Translations under genes and position numbers: made by a program | DNA from: Woeseia sp. | GTDB lineage: Bacteria > Pseudomonadota > Gammaproteobacteria > Steroidobacterales > Woeseiaceae | Direction: 5' to 3' | NCBI GenBank assembly: GCA_018701055.1 | Contig: JABIUH010000390.1 | Span: 1-14,531 of the forward strand | Length of the DNA: 14,531 nt | Notes under the pieces: generated by a model | Seen by the model: the letters and a program-made list of their open reading frames with translations, nothing else | Database searches by the model: none | Told to the model about the DNA's origin: nothing | Shown: piece after piece, positions 7,556-14,531 of the stretch | Layout: each line of letters starts with the position of its first letter | Position numbering within the stretch: position 1 is the first letter of the stretch

Positions 7556-8050
7556 GTGTCTTGGCGCAATACCATACCCGACCTTCTACTGATCTTGACG
7601 TTCCTGTTTAGCACTTCGATCTCGGCATTGGCCGCCGAGGACGTTGATGCTGACTCAACCGCTGAGGTGGCAGCAGACAGCGCCAATGCAAATCCGGACG
7701 AATTTGATGAAATTACGGTTAGGGGCGCTCGATCGTTGGTGGCAATTGGACGACAAATTCAACGCGCAGATCAGAAGATCTATGGGATCTCGAATACGCT
7801 TATCGATAATCCTCTTTATAAGGTTTTTTGTCGTCGAGAGACGACCGCGGGATTCAATATTCAGAAACGCGTTTGTCGTCCGGGATTTGAGCGCGATCTT
7901 GCATCAGATGCCTGGGAGCACGAAATACTCATGGGTCTCCAGGGGGGAAATCGCTTTACGTTCGACTACCGATTGCCTCAGGCAGAGTTGCGTAAACATC
8001 GAGATATTTTTAAGCAAAAAATGACTGAATTGGCAGCAGAGGATCCATAA
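7556..8050 (+). CDS. Exported protein of unknown function with a two-cysteine core; probably truncated by an in-frame TAA
   Basis: 164 aa from GTG 7556. A Sec signal peptide is visible (hydrophobic residues about 10-24, cleavage after ALA near residue 26), then an acidic Ala/Asp-rich spacer and a core beginning EITVRGARSL (52-61). Two Cys (92 and 107) lie in the pattern C-R-R-E-T-T-A-G-(x)7-C-R-P-G-F and could form a disulfide in the periplasm. From memory this resembles an unnamed family of gammaproteobacterial exported proteins; I cannot name a function. The C-terminus is helical and charged. After TAA 8048-8050 the same frame runs on for 27 codons to TAG 8132-8134, coding LADAILARAKLQREY and a charged tail. 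That reads as a natural continuation of AAEDP, so the TAA may be a mutated GAA. The N-terminus is uncertain because the start is GTG with a poorly spaced ribosome site. It converges on guanine deaminase. Confidence 0.7.
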   Translation: MSWRNTIPDLLLILTFLFSTSISALAAEDVDADSTAEVAADSANANPDEFDEITVRGARSLVAIGRQIQRADQKIYGISNTLIDNPLYKVFCRRETTAGFNIQKRVCRPGFERDLASDAWEHEILMGLQGGNRFTFDYRLPQAELRKHRDIFKQKMTELAAEDP

Positions 8051-8135
8051 CTCGCAGATGCAATTTTAGCTCGTGCAAAGCTGCAACGAGAATACACTCA
8101 GGAACGTCAGCGACAGTTAGGAGAAGAGGATTAGG

Positions 8136-9506
8136 TTACTGACCCTTCAGCAGTCGGCCTTGCACCCATACTTTTTCGATATTGTTGCGGCCACCGTTGT
8201 AAACGATTTTTTGCAAAATGTCGGCGTCACTATCTAAGTCTGACCACACCATCAAATTTGAATTCGCGACAGTGGTATCGACCACGATAGCGTCGAAGCT
8301 GTAACCCAGACTCAATTGTCCGACTTTTAATCCAAGTGATTTCGCGCCACCAACGGTGGCCATCCAGAAGGCGTCCAAATAACTTACCCTGGAATCGGCG
8401 GTGCCACGCTCGGATCCAGCAAGCACTGGATCGACGCCTTCTTCCAATGATCGCGAGGCATTCACGGCTCCAAGGCAATTACTCAGGATGTCAGCTTTCG
8501 GTCCGCCAGAAATATCTGTGCCAAGCCCGACGTTGAGTCCGAAATCGAGCGCGCGTCGAGCCGGAAATACGGCATTGGAAAAATAAATATTCGACAGTGG
8601 GCAGTGCGCAATACCGCAGTCAGCTTGTTTGATTGTCGACATGTCTCCATCACTAATTAGATTTGCATGCGCCAATATTGTTTTGTCAGTTAACAAACCA
8701 AACTGATCGAGACTTTGTGTGTCGTTTACGCCATGCCGATCGAGAACGTAGTTGTGCTCCCAGTCGCTTTCAGAACAATGCGTCTGAATATGACAATCGT
8801 ATTCGTGAGCGATTTTCCCAAGTCCCTTGAGTAGGGTATCCGTGCAACTTGGAATAAATCGTGGCGTCACTGCTGGCATGACGCGATTGGCGGAATTTCC
8901 GCTCAGTCCCCGAACATAGTCAATGAAAGCGCGTGTTTCGTCTAAGGCAACAGTCGACGTTGGGTCGCGGTAGAAGTCGGGGCATTCGTCGGCATTGTCC
9001 ATGGCGACCCTGCCAATAACTGCCCGTTGCCCCTTCGCAAGGCAAATGTCAGCGAGTAGCTTTGTCGCCTCGAGATGGACGGTGCCAAAATACGTTGCCG
9101 TCGTCGTGCCATTCGCAATTAGATTATCCACTAACGATGAATAATTCGGTCGTGCGAACTCGAGATCTGCATATTTCGCTTCCAACGGAAACGTGCACTG
9201 CTGCAGCCAATCGTAAAGTGGCAAATCAAGCGCCTTGCCGAGCTGTGGCCACTGGGGTGCATGAATATGGAGGTCGACCAGACCCGGAAGTAGATACTGA
9301 CCGTCTTTGAGGGTTGTCAGTTGCGGGTCTTTGCGCGCTGCGACGAGCGATTGTTCGTAGGTTGTTGACCCGCTTTTGTCGATTTTTACGATTTCACCGT
9401 TTGCGCTAACCGATACCAACGCATCGTGAATGACTTCAAGCTCGCCGCGAACTGGCGCATGAACAAGTGTCCCCAGAATAACAGTCTCTTTTCTTTCATT
9501 AGACAT
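8136..9506 (-). CDS. guaD: Guanine deaminase
   Basis: 456-aa amidohydrolase that would convert guanine to xanthine plus ammonia using one bound zinc (cytosolic purine salvage or breakdown). Metal and active-site residues are all visible: DLHIHAPQWP (residues 78-87, H80 and H82), THCSESDWEH (242-251, H243), ILAHANL (277-283, H280) and LGTDISGG (328-335, D331). Guanine-deaminase-specific stretches include GTTTATYFGTVH (133-144) and TPRFIPSC (214-221). Length fits the family. It starts at ATG 9504-9506, 3 nt after the diaminopropionate ammonia-lyase stop, so the two are an operon. The 3' end (TAA 8136-8138) lies only 1 nt from the extended frame of the convergent exported-protein gene, leaving no room for a terminator between them. 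Confidence 0.92.
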   Translation of the reverse strand: MSNERKETVILGTLVHAPVRGELEVIHDALVSVSANGEIVKIDKSGSTTYEQSLVAARKDPQLTTLKDGQYLLPGLVDLHIHAPQWPQLGKALDLPLYDWLQQCTFPLEAKYADLEFARPNYSSLVDNLIANGTTTATYFGTVHLEATKLLADICLAKGQRAVIGRVAMDNADECPDFYRDPTSTVALDETRAFIDYVRGLSGNSANRVMPAVTPRFIPSCTDTLLKGLGKIAHEYDCHIQTHCSESDWEHNYVLDRHGVNDTQSLDQFGLLTDKTILAHANLISDGDMSTIKQADCGIAHCPLSNIYFSNAVFPARRALDFGLNVGLGTDISGGPKADILSNCLGAVNASRSLEEGVDPVLAGSERGTADSRVSYLDAFWMATVGGAKSLGLKVGQLSLGYSFDAIVVDTTVANSNLMVWSDLDSDADILQKIVYNGGRNNIEKVWVQGRLLKGQ

Positions 9507-9509
9507 CGA

Positions 9510-10712
9510 CTAACTCAAATCTCTATCAGTTTTGGTCTTGCGAACAGCATGGGCCGATAGCCCAGTGAGGGATTGATACAACGCCGGGTCGGTCGCGCCC
9601 TCCGTTCCGATAACAAGCACGCGACTGTTTGATTCCAAATTCAGTGTTCGTTTCAATTCGTCGCATTGTGTTGCCGCAATAAAACCAGCGAGACCTGCAA
9701 CTGCCGACTCACCAGCGACAATCGGGTCATCGCCACCAAATGGATTCGCCAAGATCTTCATTGTTGGCGCTACCAACGCATCCGGAATCGTCAAGAAATC
9801 GTTGGCATAGTGAAATAACACCGGCCAGGCAACCGAAGAAACCTCTCCACAAGAGAGTCCAGCCATGACCGTTTCTTCGACCACATCGACGGCTATCGCT
9901 TGTTCGGCTTCAGCGCTTAAATACAAACACGGTGCCAATTCAGGCTCGACTACGATGAATTTCGGTGCCCGGTCGCCGTAAGCTATGCGAAAGTACTCGC
10001 ACACTGTTGCAGCAAGTCCGCCAACGCCACCTTGCACAAATACATGCGTTGGCAGCTCGTCCGTTATTTGCGCAACGATTTCGGTGACCATAACCGAATA
10101 TCCAGTCATGACCTTGCGTGCGACATCGTGGCCCGCATCGCCAGATGTCGTATCCGAAATTATGTGCCAGCCATTCTTTTTTGCTGCTTCATAGCAGATG
10201 CGCACTGACTCATCGTAATTGCCCTCTACTCGGATAACTTCCGCGCCCAAATTAAGGAGTGCCTGCTCGCGTCCCTGACTGACTTCGGCATGAATATATA
10301 TGACTGCTTGCATGCCGTGGTTTTTCGCTCCCCACGCGACCGATAGACCATGATTGCCGTCGGTGGCTGTCGTCACCGTAATTTGCTCGATTTCATCGGC
10401 CCCATTCAGGGCGAGTTCGCTGACAGCATAAGCGCCGCCAAGTGCCTTGAAACTACCCAGGCTGAATCGCTCGCCTTCGTCTTTGTATAGAATGTGTCCA
10501 ACGTTCAACTCCGCGGCCAGACTTGCAAGACTCCGTAAGGTTGAAGGCTGATAGCCTGGCCAGGCCTCTATTTTCTCTTTTGCATGAGCTAATTCGGCTG
10601 CGTGGAATAATGGGTGTGGTATGCCGTTATCGCCACGAGCCAGGGCGAGCGCGGAGTTATCCACGTGTCGCAATTGGGCACGGCTAAAGGGTGCAAAAGT
10701 TGTTGCTGTCAT
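9510..10712 (-). CDS. dpaL: 2,3-diaminopropionate ammonia-lyase (YgeX/DpaL family)
   Basis: 400-aa PLP enzyme of fold type II that would cleave 2,3-diaminopropionate into pyruvate and two ammonia. The PLP lysine lies in GSFKALGGAYAV (residues 86-97, K89). TDGNHGLS (117-124) is the substrate-carboxylate loop, VQGGVGGLA the phosphate-binding glycine loop, and GTEGATDP near the C-terminus contacts the pyridine ring. Length equals E. coli YgeX. Threonine dehydratases are relatives, but the N-terminal layout and the NPFGGDDPIVAGESA region favour the diaminopropionate branch. It starts at ATG 10710-10712 and is the first gene of a pair with guanine deaminase. In E. coli ygeX sits in a purine-degradation gene region, which makes the pairing meaningful. 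The alternative is a related dehydratase acting on another amino acid. Confidence 0.85.
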   Translation of the reverse strand: MTATTFAPFSRAQLRHVDNSALALARGDNGIPHPLFHAAELAHAKEKIEAWPGYQPSTLRSLASLAAELNVGHILYKDEGERFSLGSFKALGGAYAVSELALNGADEIEQITVTTATDGNHGLSVAWGAKNHGMQAVIYIHAEVSQGREQALLNLGAEVIRVEGNYDESVRICYEAAKKNGWHIISDTTSGDAGHDVARKVMTGYSVMVTEIVAQITDELPTHVFVQGGVGGLAATVCEYFRIAYGDRAPKFIVVEPELAPCLYLSAEAEQAIAVDVVEETVMAGLSCGEVSSVAWPVLFHYANDFLTIPDALVAPTMKILANPFGGDDPIVAGESAVAGLAGFIAATQCDELKRTLNLESNSRVLVIGTEGATDPALYQSLTGLSAHAVRKTKTDRDLS

Positions 10713-10760
10713 TGGGCGCTTCGACTGGAGGTTTAACTTGGACTGAGTTTTCTACCCGTC

Positions 10761-10789
10761 ACGCTACACAATCCCAAATGCTATCTCAA
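10761..10789 (-). promoter_or_regulatory. Possible sigma70-type promoter for dpaL-guaD
   Basis: On the minus strand TTGAGA (10789-10784) is followed after exactly 17 nt by TAGCGT (10766-10761). The -35 matches 5 of 6 consensus bases and the -10 only 3 of 6. It lies about 49 nt before the dpaL start in a divergent gap (10713-10883) where a promoter is expected. The assignment is weak and rests on spacing and position. Confidence 0.25.
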
Positions 10790-10865
10790 ATATAAAAATG
10801 CGGATGAACAGTTTTGCAGGCAAATAGGAATGGTATCCTTCGATTCCGACGCCGCATTGACATAC

Positions 10866-10875
10866 AAAGGAAAGG
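10866..10875 (+). promoter_or_regulatory. Ribosome binding site setting the antiporter start
   Basis: The doubled AAAGGAAAGG ends 8 nt before ATG 10884. It supports that start over the upstream in-frame ATG at 10830, which would add a hydrophilic 18-residue leader not expected in an NhaP-type protein. Confidence 0.6.
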
Positions 10876-10883
10876 CAAACCAA

Positions 10884-11381
10884 ATGAATATTTTCGAGAT
10901 AGGTGCTGTCTTGATCGGCTTGTCCGCTTTGTTTGGCTACATCAACCATCGCTACCTGCGCCTACCTCATACGATCGGTTTGGTCATGATAGCGTTGGCG
11001 GCGTCGCTGTCGATAATCGCCATAGAAGCGCTCAGCCCGACGACGCAAATTGCGAGCCTCGTCACCGATATGCTCAATCAAATCGATTTTCACGAGGCGG
11101 TCATGAATGGCATGTTGAGTTTCTTGCTATTTGCCGGCGCGCTGCATGTCGATTTCTCGGTATTCAAGTCCAATTCGTCGGCCATCGCCTTGATGGCGAC
11201 CCTGGGCATTTTGCTCTCGACCTTCCTGATCGGCGGCGCTACCTGGTGGCTGTTGAACCAATTTGGCATCGACATGCCGTTTATGTGGGCCCTGGTGTTT
11301 GGTGCGTTGATCACCTACAGATCCAGTAGCGGTATTGGGACTCTTCAAAACCGTCGACGTCCCGGATACGTTGGAGGCTAA
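10884..11381 (+). pseudogene. N-terminal part of a frameshifted CPA1 (NhaP-type) Na+/H+ antiporter
   Basis: From ATG 10884, with a good ribosome site, the frame encodes MNIFEIGAVLIGLSALFGYI and further membrane helices typical of CPA1 sodium-proton exchangers, through WALVFGALIT. At that point family members continue as a 'SPTDPVAV' ion-binding segment. Here the frame derails after ATC (11310-11312) into out-of-frame residues (YRSSSGIGTLQN) and stops at TAA 11379-11381. The correct continuation, PTDPVAV, is present in the next frame from CCT 11314. One base (A 11313) stands where three are needed, so the lesion is a 2-nt deletion or a 1-nt insertion. As sequenced the product lacks over half the helices and the ion site and should not function. 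Confidence 0.88.
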
Positions 11382-12153
11382 AATGGCTGGAGAATCCCTC
11401 TTTAACGATGGTGTCGGAGTGGTTGTTTTCGCGGTTGTAGTGGCAATTGCGGTTGGCGATGGCAGTCACGGCGATATGAATGCGTTGACCATCGTCCAAC
11501 TATTCTTAACCGAAGCGGTTGGCGGTGCATTGCTTGGGTTGTTAGCAGGCTATATCGGATATCGAGCCATGCACGGTATCGACGAACATAATCTTGAAGT
11601 GCTCATCACGTTGGCAATGGTTATGGTGACTTACGTTGTCGCTCTACAACTGCACATGAGTGGCCCAATTTCGATGGTTGTTGCGGGGTTATTCATTGGC
11701 AATCAGGGCATGAAATTTGCGGTTAGTGACAATACAAAAGACTACATCCGGAAATTCTGGTCCTTGTTAGATGAAATTCTGAATTCCGTGTTGTTCCTGT
11801 TAATAGGTCTCGAAGTGCTGATAATCGCCCAGCGTGCGGATCACGTTGGTGTCGCGCTGCTAATAATTCCAATCACAATCATCGCGCGGTGGTTCGCTGT
11901 TTTCGTACCGATAATGATTTTGTCGCGCTGGAGGACGTTTACGAAGGGCGCAATTCCGATTCTAACGTGGGGCGGGTTACGGGGCGGAATCGCTGTGGCA
12001 TTGGCGCTCTCATTGCCGGCCAACGAATATAAGCCGACCATTCTGACCATCACTTATGCCGTTGTGCTGTTTTCCATCATTGTTCAGGGTCTAACGATCA
12101 AACCTCTCGTAGAACGGATCGTGTCGAAGAACGTCGTTGTCGATACGGAATAG
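11314..12153 (+). pseudogene. C-terminal part of the frameshifted CPA1 (NhaP-type) antiporter
   Basis: The second frame begins with the sense codons PTDPVAVLGLFKTVD and continues to TAG 12151-12153. It includes the conserved AGESLFNDGVGVVVF segment (the N-D pair of CPA1 transporters), several further helices and the WGGLRGGIAVALALSLP motif near the C-terminus, which is diagnostic for NhaP/NHE-type exchangers. Joined to the upstream part with a 2-nt repair, the protein would be about 423 aa, a normal length. The only start inside this frame near the break is TTG 11335 with no ribosome site, so separate expression is unlikely. The sequence after the break has no second lesion, so the damage is recent or a sequencing artefact. 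Confidence 0.88.
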
Positions 12154-12250
12154 GATCAGGCATTGCATCGAGACATCGCAGAAATTCTCTTATGCGGCAC
12201 GGTTGTAAGAAATAGGATGCATACTTTTTACAACTTAATGGCCGCAGCTA

Positions 12251-13000
12251 GTGTTTGATTGGTTTGGCAGGTTGTTTGGCGGCCGGTCGGCAGTTGAAGA
12301 GCGTCGCCAGAATCCTGTTCTCGCAGCAGCTGTTGAGCTGTCCGCGCTTGTCTACAATCGAATTCCGCTGCACAAGATGATTGACGAAGCGCGACGAGCA
12401 GAACTGGCGAGGGCCTTATATCTGGAAGTCAACGAATTATGCAACTCTCGTGATCCGGTCATCGATTGTCGCGAACGATTCGTCGCTGTCATGTTAGAGC
12501 TGGCAGCTTTTCAGGTGCTAGTGATACCTCCGTCACCAGAGGACGACCCGTTCGAACTACGACAACAGCCTGGCATCACCGGAGAGCTTCAGTCACATCT
12601 AAGGTCATTATTCGATAGCAACCATGGATTGCGATCAGCGTTGTTCGCGGTCGAGGACACCTCGAATGAGATGTCGCTTACGGACTTCGTATTACGACAA
12701 TATTGGGAATTGTATTGGCGCTTGGAAACACTGAATGCGGCCCGTATTGCACTCGGTGATGTCGCTCCAGAGAATGACTGGAAGCAGGCGTTTTTGCACG
12801 CGGCTTCGGTCAATTGCGAGCATCTGTATCGATGGGAGTTGCAATTGCCTGCCGCGTTCGACCATTCGATTGCAAATGAGGCTTCAACCGCCTATTCGAT
12901 GTTTACGGACATCGTCGTCTCTGGCGCGAAGGATCCGGCAGCTGAATGGCGCGAATACTACTCTAATAGCGATATTCCAATGCCTGATTTTCGAGTCTAG
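12251..13000 (+). CDS. Uncharacterised soluble protein upstream of an MFS transporter
   Basis: 249 aa. I do not recognise the family. The start is GTG 12251, the first possible start after an in-frame TAA at 12236-12238; no ATG or clear ribosome site is available. The N-terminus MFDWFGRLFGGRS could be a short amphipathic helix touching the membrane. The rest looks soluble and mostly helical, rich in Glu, Arg, Leu and aromatic residues (for example VLRQYWELYWRLETL, about residues 145-159), with no metal-binding cluster, signal peptide or membrane helix. The gene ends with TAG, 9 nt before the MFS start, so the two are probably co-transcribed and possibly functionally linked. A 97-nt gap separates it from the antiporter. 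Confidence 0.7.
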   Translation: MFDWFGRLFGGRSAVEERRQNPVLAAAVELSALVYNRIPLHKMIDEARRAELARALYLEVNELCNSRDPVIDCRERFVAVMLELAAFQVLVIPPSPEDDPFELRQQPGITGELQSHLRSLFDSNHGLRSALFAVEDTSNEMSLTDFVLRQYWELYWRLETLNAARIALGDVAPENDWKQAFLHAASVNCEHLYRWELQLPAAFDHSIANEASTAYSMFTDIVVSGAKDPAAEWREYYSNSDIPMPDFRV

Positions 13001-13009
13001 AGCGGCTAA

Positions 13010-14206
13010 ATGACGAAAAATAAGTGGCAGTCGCCAACGATGTTGCTGATCTTGATGAGCGTCGCAATGCCCATCGCATTCAATGTCTGGAACGCGCTCC
13101 TAAATAATTTCGTCGTGGAACGGGTCGCATTTACCGGCGTCGAAATCGGAATTCTGCACAGTCTTCGCGAGATTCCCGGCTTTATCGCGTTTACGACGGT
13201 TTTTGTGCTGTTGATTATCAAGGAACAGACTTTTGCCGTCATTTCGCTCGCGCTGCTTGGTGTCGGGGTCGCGGCAACCGGCTTCTTTCCGTCAACATAC
13301 GGCGTGTACTTTACAACTGTCGTAATGTCGCTGGGCTTTCACTATTTTGAGGTCGCCAAGCAATCTCTTGCGCTCCAATGGCTGAGTAAGGACGAGGCGC
13401 CGCAAGTTCTTGGGAAACTTATCTCTGTCGGCGCGGTTACGTCGCTGATCGCATACGGAATTCTTTGGGTGTTTCTCGAGATTTTTGAATTCGACTACCT
13501 TTGGAATTTTCTAGTTCCCGGCATTGTCTGCGTTTTACTAGCGATCGTGATGTGGTTCGGATTTCCGGAGTATCACAGTAAGACGCAACAACATAAGAAA
13601 ATTATTCTGCGAAAACGCTACTGGCTCTACTACGGTTTAACGTTTTTCTCCGGCGCAAGACGACAGATCTTCATGGTGTTCGCAGCGTTTCTAATGGTTG
13701 AGAAGTTCGGTTATTCGGCCGCCCAGGTAACACTCTTGTTTTTGATCAACTACACGTTCAATTGGCTATTAGCTGAAAAAATTGGTGTTTTCATTCGCCG
13801 CATTGGAGAGCGGCGCTCGTTGACGATCGAATATGTTGGCCTGATTATCGTATTCGTTGCCTATGCATTTGTGGAGAATGCCACTCTTGCCGCAACTCTA
13901 TATGTAATCGATCATATGTTTTTCGCGTTATATATTGCGATGTCGACGTATTTCCAGAAGATTGCGGATCCGGCCGATTTAGCGAGCAGCGCAGGTGTCT
14001 CATTCACGATCAACCACATTGCGGCCGTCATTGTTCCGGCGCTGCTTGGACTCGTTTGGGTGCATTCGAACGCCGCTGTATTCCTTATAGGCACTGCATT
14101 CGCGGCATGCTCACTGGCGCTGGCACAAAACGTCCCCGATCATCCTTCGCCAGGAAATGAAACGAGATTTGGCAAAGTTAGTCAGATGATGTCGGGTCAA
14201 ACGTAG
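13010..14206 (+). CDS. MFS transporter
   Basis: 398-aa integral membrane protein with about twelve hydrophobic helices in two groups of six (roughly residues 12-30, 48-70, 75-93, 97-116, 134-159, 163-186, then 204-230, 236-257, 270-287, 291-312, 327-348, 352-372). A charged loop (YHSKTQQHKKIILRKR) lies between the halves, the standard major facilitator layout. A GERRSLTIEYVGL stretch (about 266-278) resembles the G-x-R-R-x loop between helices 8 and 9. The substrate cannot be deduced. It starts at ATG 13010, 9 nt after the preceding gene. Its last 29 nt overlap the 3' end of the OsmC-family gene on the opposite strand. Confidence 0.85.
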   Translation: MTKNKWQSPTMLLILMSVAMPIAFNVWNALLNNFVVERVAFTGVEIGILHSLREIPGFIAFTTVFVLLIIKEQTFAVISLALLGVGVAATGFFPSTYGVYFTTVVMSLGFHYFEVAKQSLALQWLSKDEAPQVLGKLISVGAVTSLIAYGILWVFLEIFEFDYLWNFLVPGIVCVLLAIVMWFGFPEYHSKTQQHKKIILRKRYWLYYGLTFFSGARRQIFMVFAAFLMVEKFGYSAAQVTLLFLINYTFNWLLAEKIGVFIRRIGERRSLTIEYVGLIIVFVAYAFVENATLAATLYVIDHMFFALYIAMSTYFQKIADPADLASSAGVSFTINHIAAVIVPALLGLVWVHSNAAVFLIGTAFAACSLALAQNVPDHPSPGNETRFGKVSQMMSGQT

Positions 14207-14531
14207 CGACGTCATCGATTGCGACGCCGTTCGCTAATGTTTTATGCACTGGGCAGCGCGTTATGATCTGGGCAAGCCGCTTTCTTTGCGCATCGTCGAA
14301 GTCGCCCGATATATGCACATTGCTTGAAATTTGTTGGATAAAACCTTCGGTATCTTTACCGCAACTCACGCAATCATCTGCATGAATATTGTTGAATTCG
14401 TAGGTCGCCTCTATCGAATTCAGTTGCATGCCTTTGTGCCGACAGTACATGGCGATTGTCAGGCAGGTACAGGCGGCAAGGGAGCTCAACAGGAGTTCAT
14501 AGGGGTTGGGGCCAGTATCATTGGCACCCGC
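14178..14531 (-). CDS. OsmC-family protein (C-terminal part, runs off the right edge)
   Basis: The frame is open from the window edge to TAA 14178-14180, giving 117 residues of the C-terminal portion; the N-terminus lies beyond 14531. Family signatures: GPNPYELLLSSLAACTC, with the first redox Cys in AACT; the DCVSCGKDTEGFI insert; SGDFDDAQRKRLAQI; and the second Cys in RCPVHKTL. This is the peroxiredoxin-like OsmC/YhfA type, which reduces organic hydroperoxides with a Cys pair. A TTG at 14489 is not a real start because the conserved GPNPYE motif lies upstream in frame. It converges on and overlaps the MFS gene by 29 nt, so neither gene has an independent 3' untranslated region here. Confidence 0.87.
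   Translation of the reverse strand, partial: AGANDTGPNPYELLLSSLAACTCLTIAMYCRHKGMQLNSIEATYEFNNIHADDCVSCGKDTEGFIQQISSNVHISGDFDDAQRKRLAQIITRCPVHKTLANGVAIDDVATFDPTSSD

Noticed and set aside
7506..7589. Short plus-strand frame starting ATGACGATGAAG before the exported protein
   Set aside because: 27 codons with no clear coding signal and in a different frame from the exported protein. A leader peptide or a frameshifted N-terminus is possible but unsupported.
3352..8050. TAA read as a sense codon (altered genetic code)
   Set aside because: TAA ends kynA and the protease lipoprotein gene at natural family C-termini, so it is a working stop codon in this genome.
10791..10796. TATAAA as a -10 box for the antiporter gene
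   Set aside because: No recognisable -35 element at 16-18 nt upstream, and it is far (about 88 nt) from the start codon.
11310..11337. Programmed +1 frameshift in the antiporter
   Set aside because: No slippery codon, rare codon or stop at the shift site. A +1 shift would also leave the conserved SPTDP segment one residue short, so a mutation or sequencing error is simpler.

Overview
This window looks like chromosomal DNA of a free-living gammaproteobacterium. The evidence is a tightly packed three-gene module (retropepsin-like lipoprotein, inactive transglutaminase with seven membrane helices, RimK-type ATP-grasp ligase) that I know mainly from Gammaproteobacteria, together with balanced base composition and short intergenic gaps. 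No rRNA, tRNA, CRISPR array, transposase or phage gene was seen. Species-level placement is not possible from the sequence alone.

Layout. Bases 1-73 hold the last codons of a plus-strand gene with an ACT-like (SerA-like) end, followed by a strong hairpin. From about 7201 down to 134 runs a minus-strand series: retropepsin-like lipoprotein, 7TM inactive-transglutaminase protein, ATP-grasp ligase, a PlsC/GPAT-like acyltransferase split into two pieces, tryptophan 2,3-dioxygenase (kynA) and an EthA-like Baeyer-Villiger monooxygenase. The first four genes are separated by 3-12 nt and probably form one envelope-related operon. After a non-coding or decayed stretch (7202-7555) a small exported protein reads plus, converging on a minus-strand pair: guanine deaminase and diaminopropionate ammonia-lyase, 3 nt apart. 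From 10884 the plus strand carries a CPA1 (NhaP-type) Na+/H+ antiporter broken by a frameshift, an unrecognised 249-aa protein and a 12-helix MFS transporter. The MFS gene overlaps the 3' end of a converging OsmC-family gene that runs off the right edge.

The most notable observation is damage. Three genes read as if full length except for one lesion each: an in-frame TAA in the acyltransferase (3352-3354), an in-frame TAA in the small exported protein (8048-8050), and a 2-nt loss (or 1-nt gain) inside the TDP ion-binding motif of the antiporter (about 11313). TAA also ends intact genes here, so a changed genetic code is unlikely. Either this genome is losing genes or the assembly carries errors.

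Functional themes: (1) a probable envelope amidoligase module coupled to a lipid acyltransferase; (2) purine and diamino-acid nitrogen salvage (guanine deaminase with diaminopropionate ammonia-lyase); (3) entry into tryptophan catabolism, without the later kynurenine enzymes in the window.
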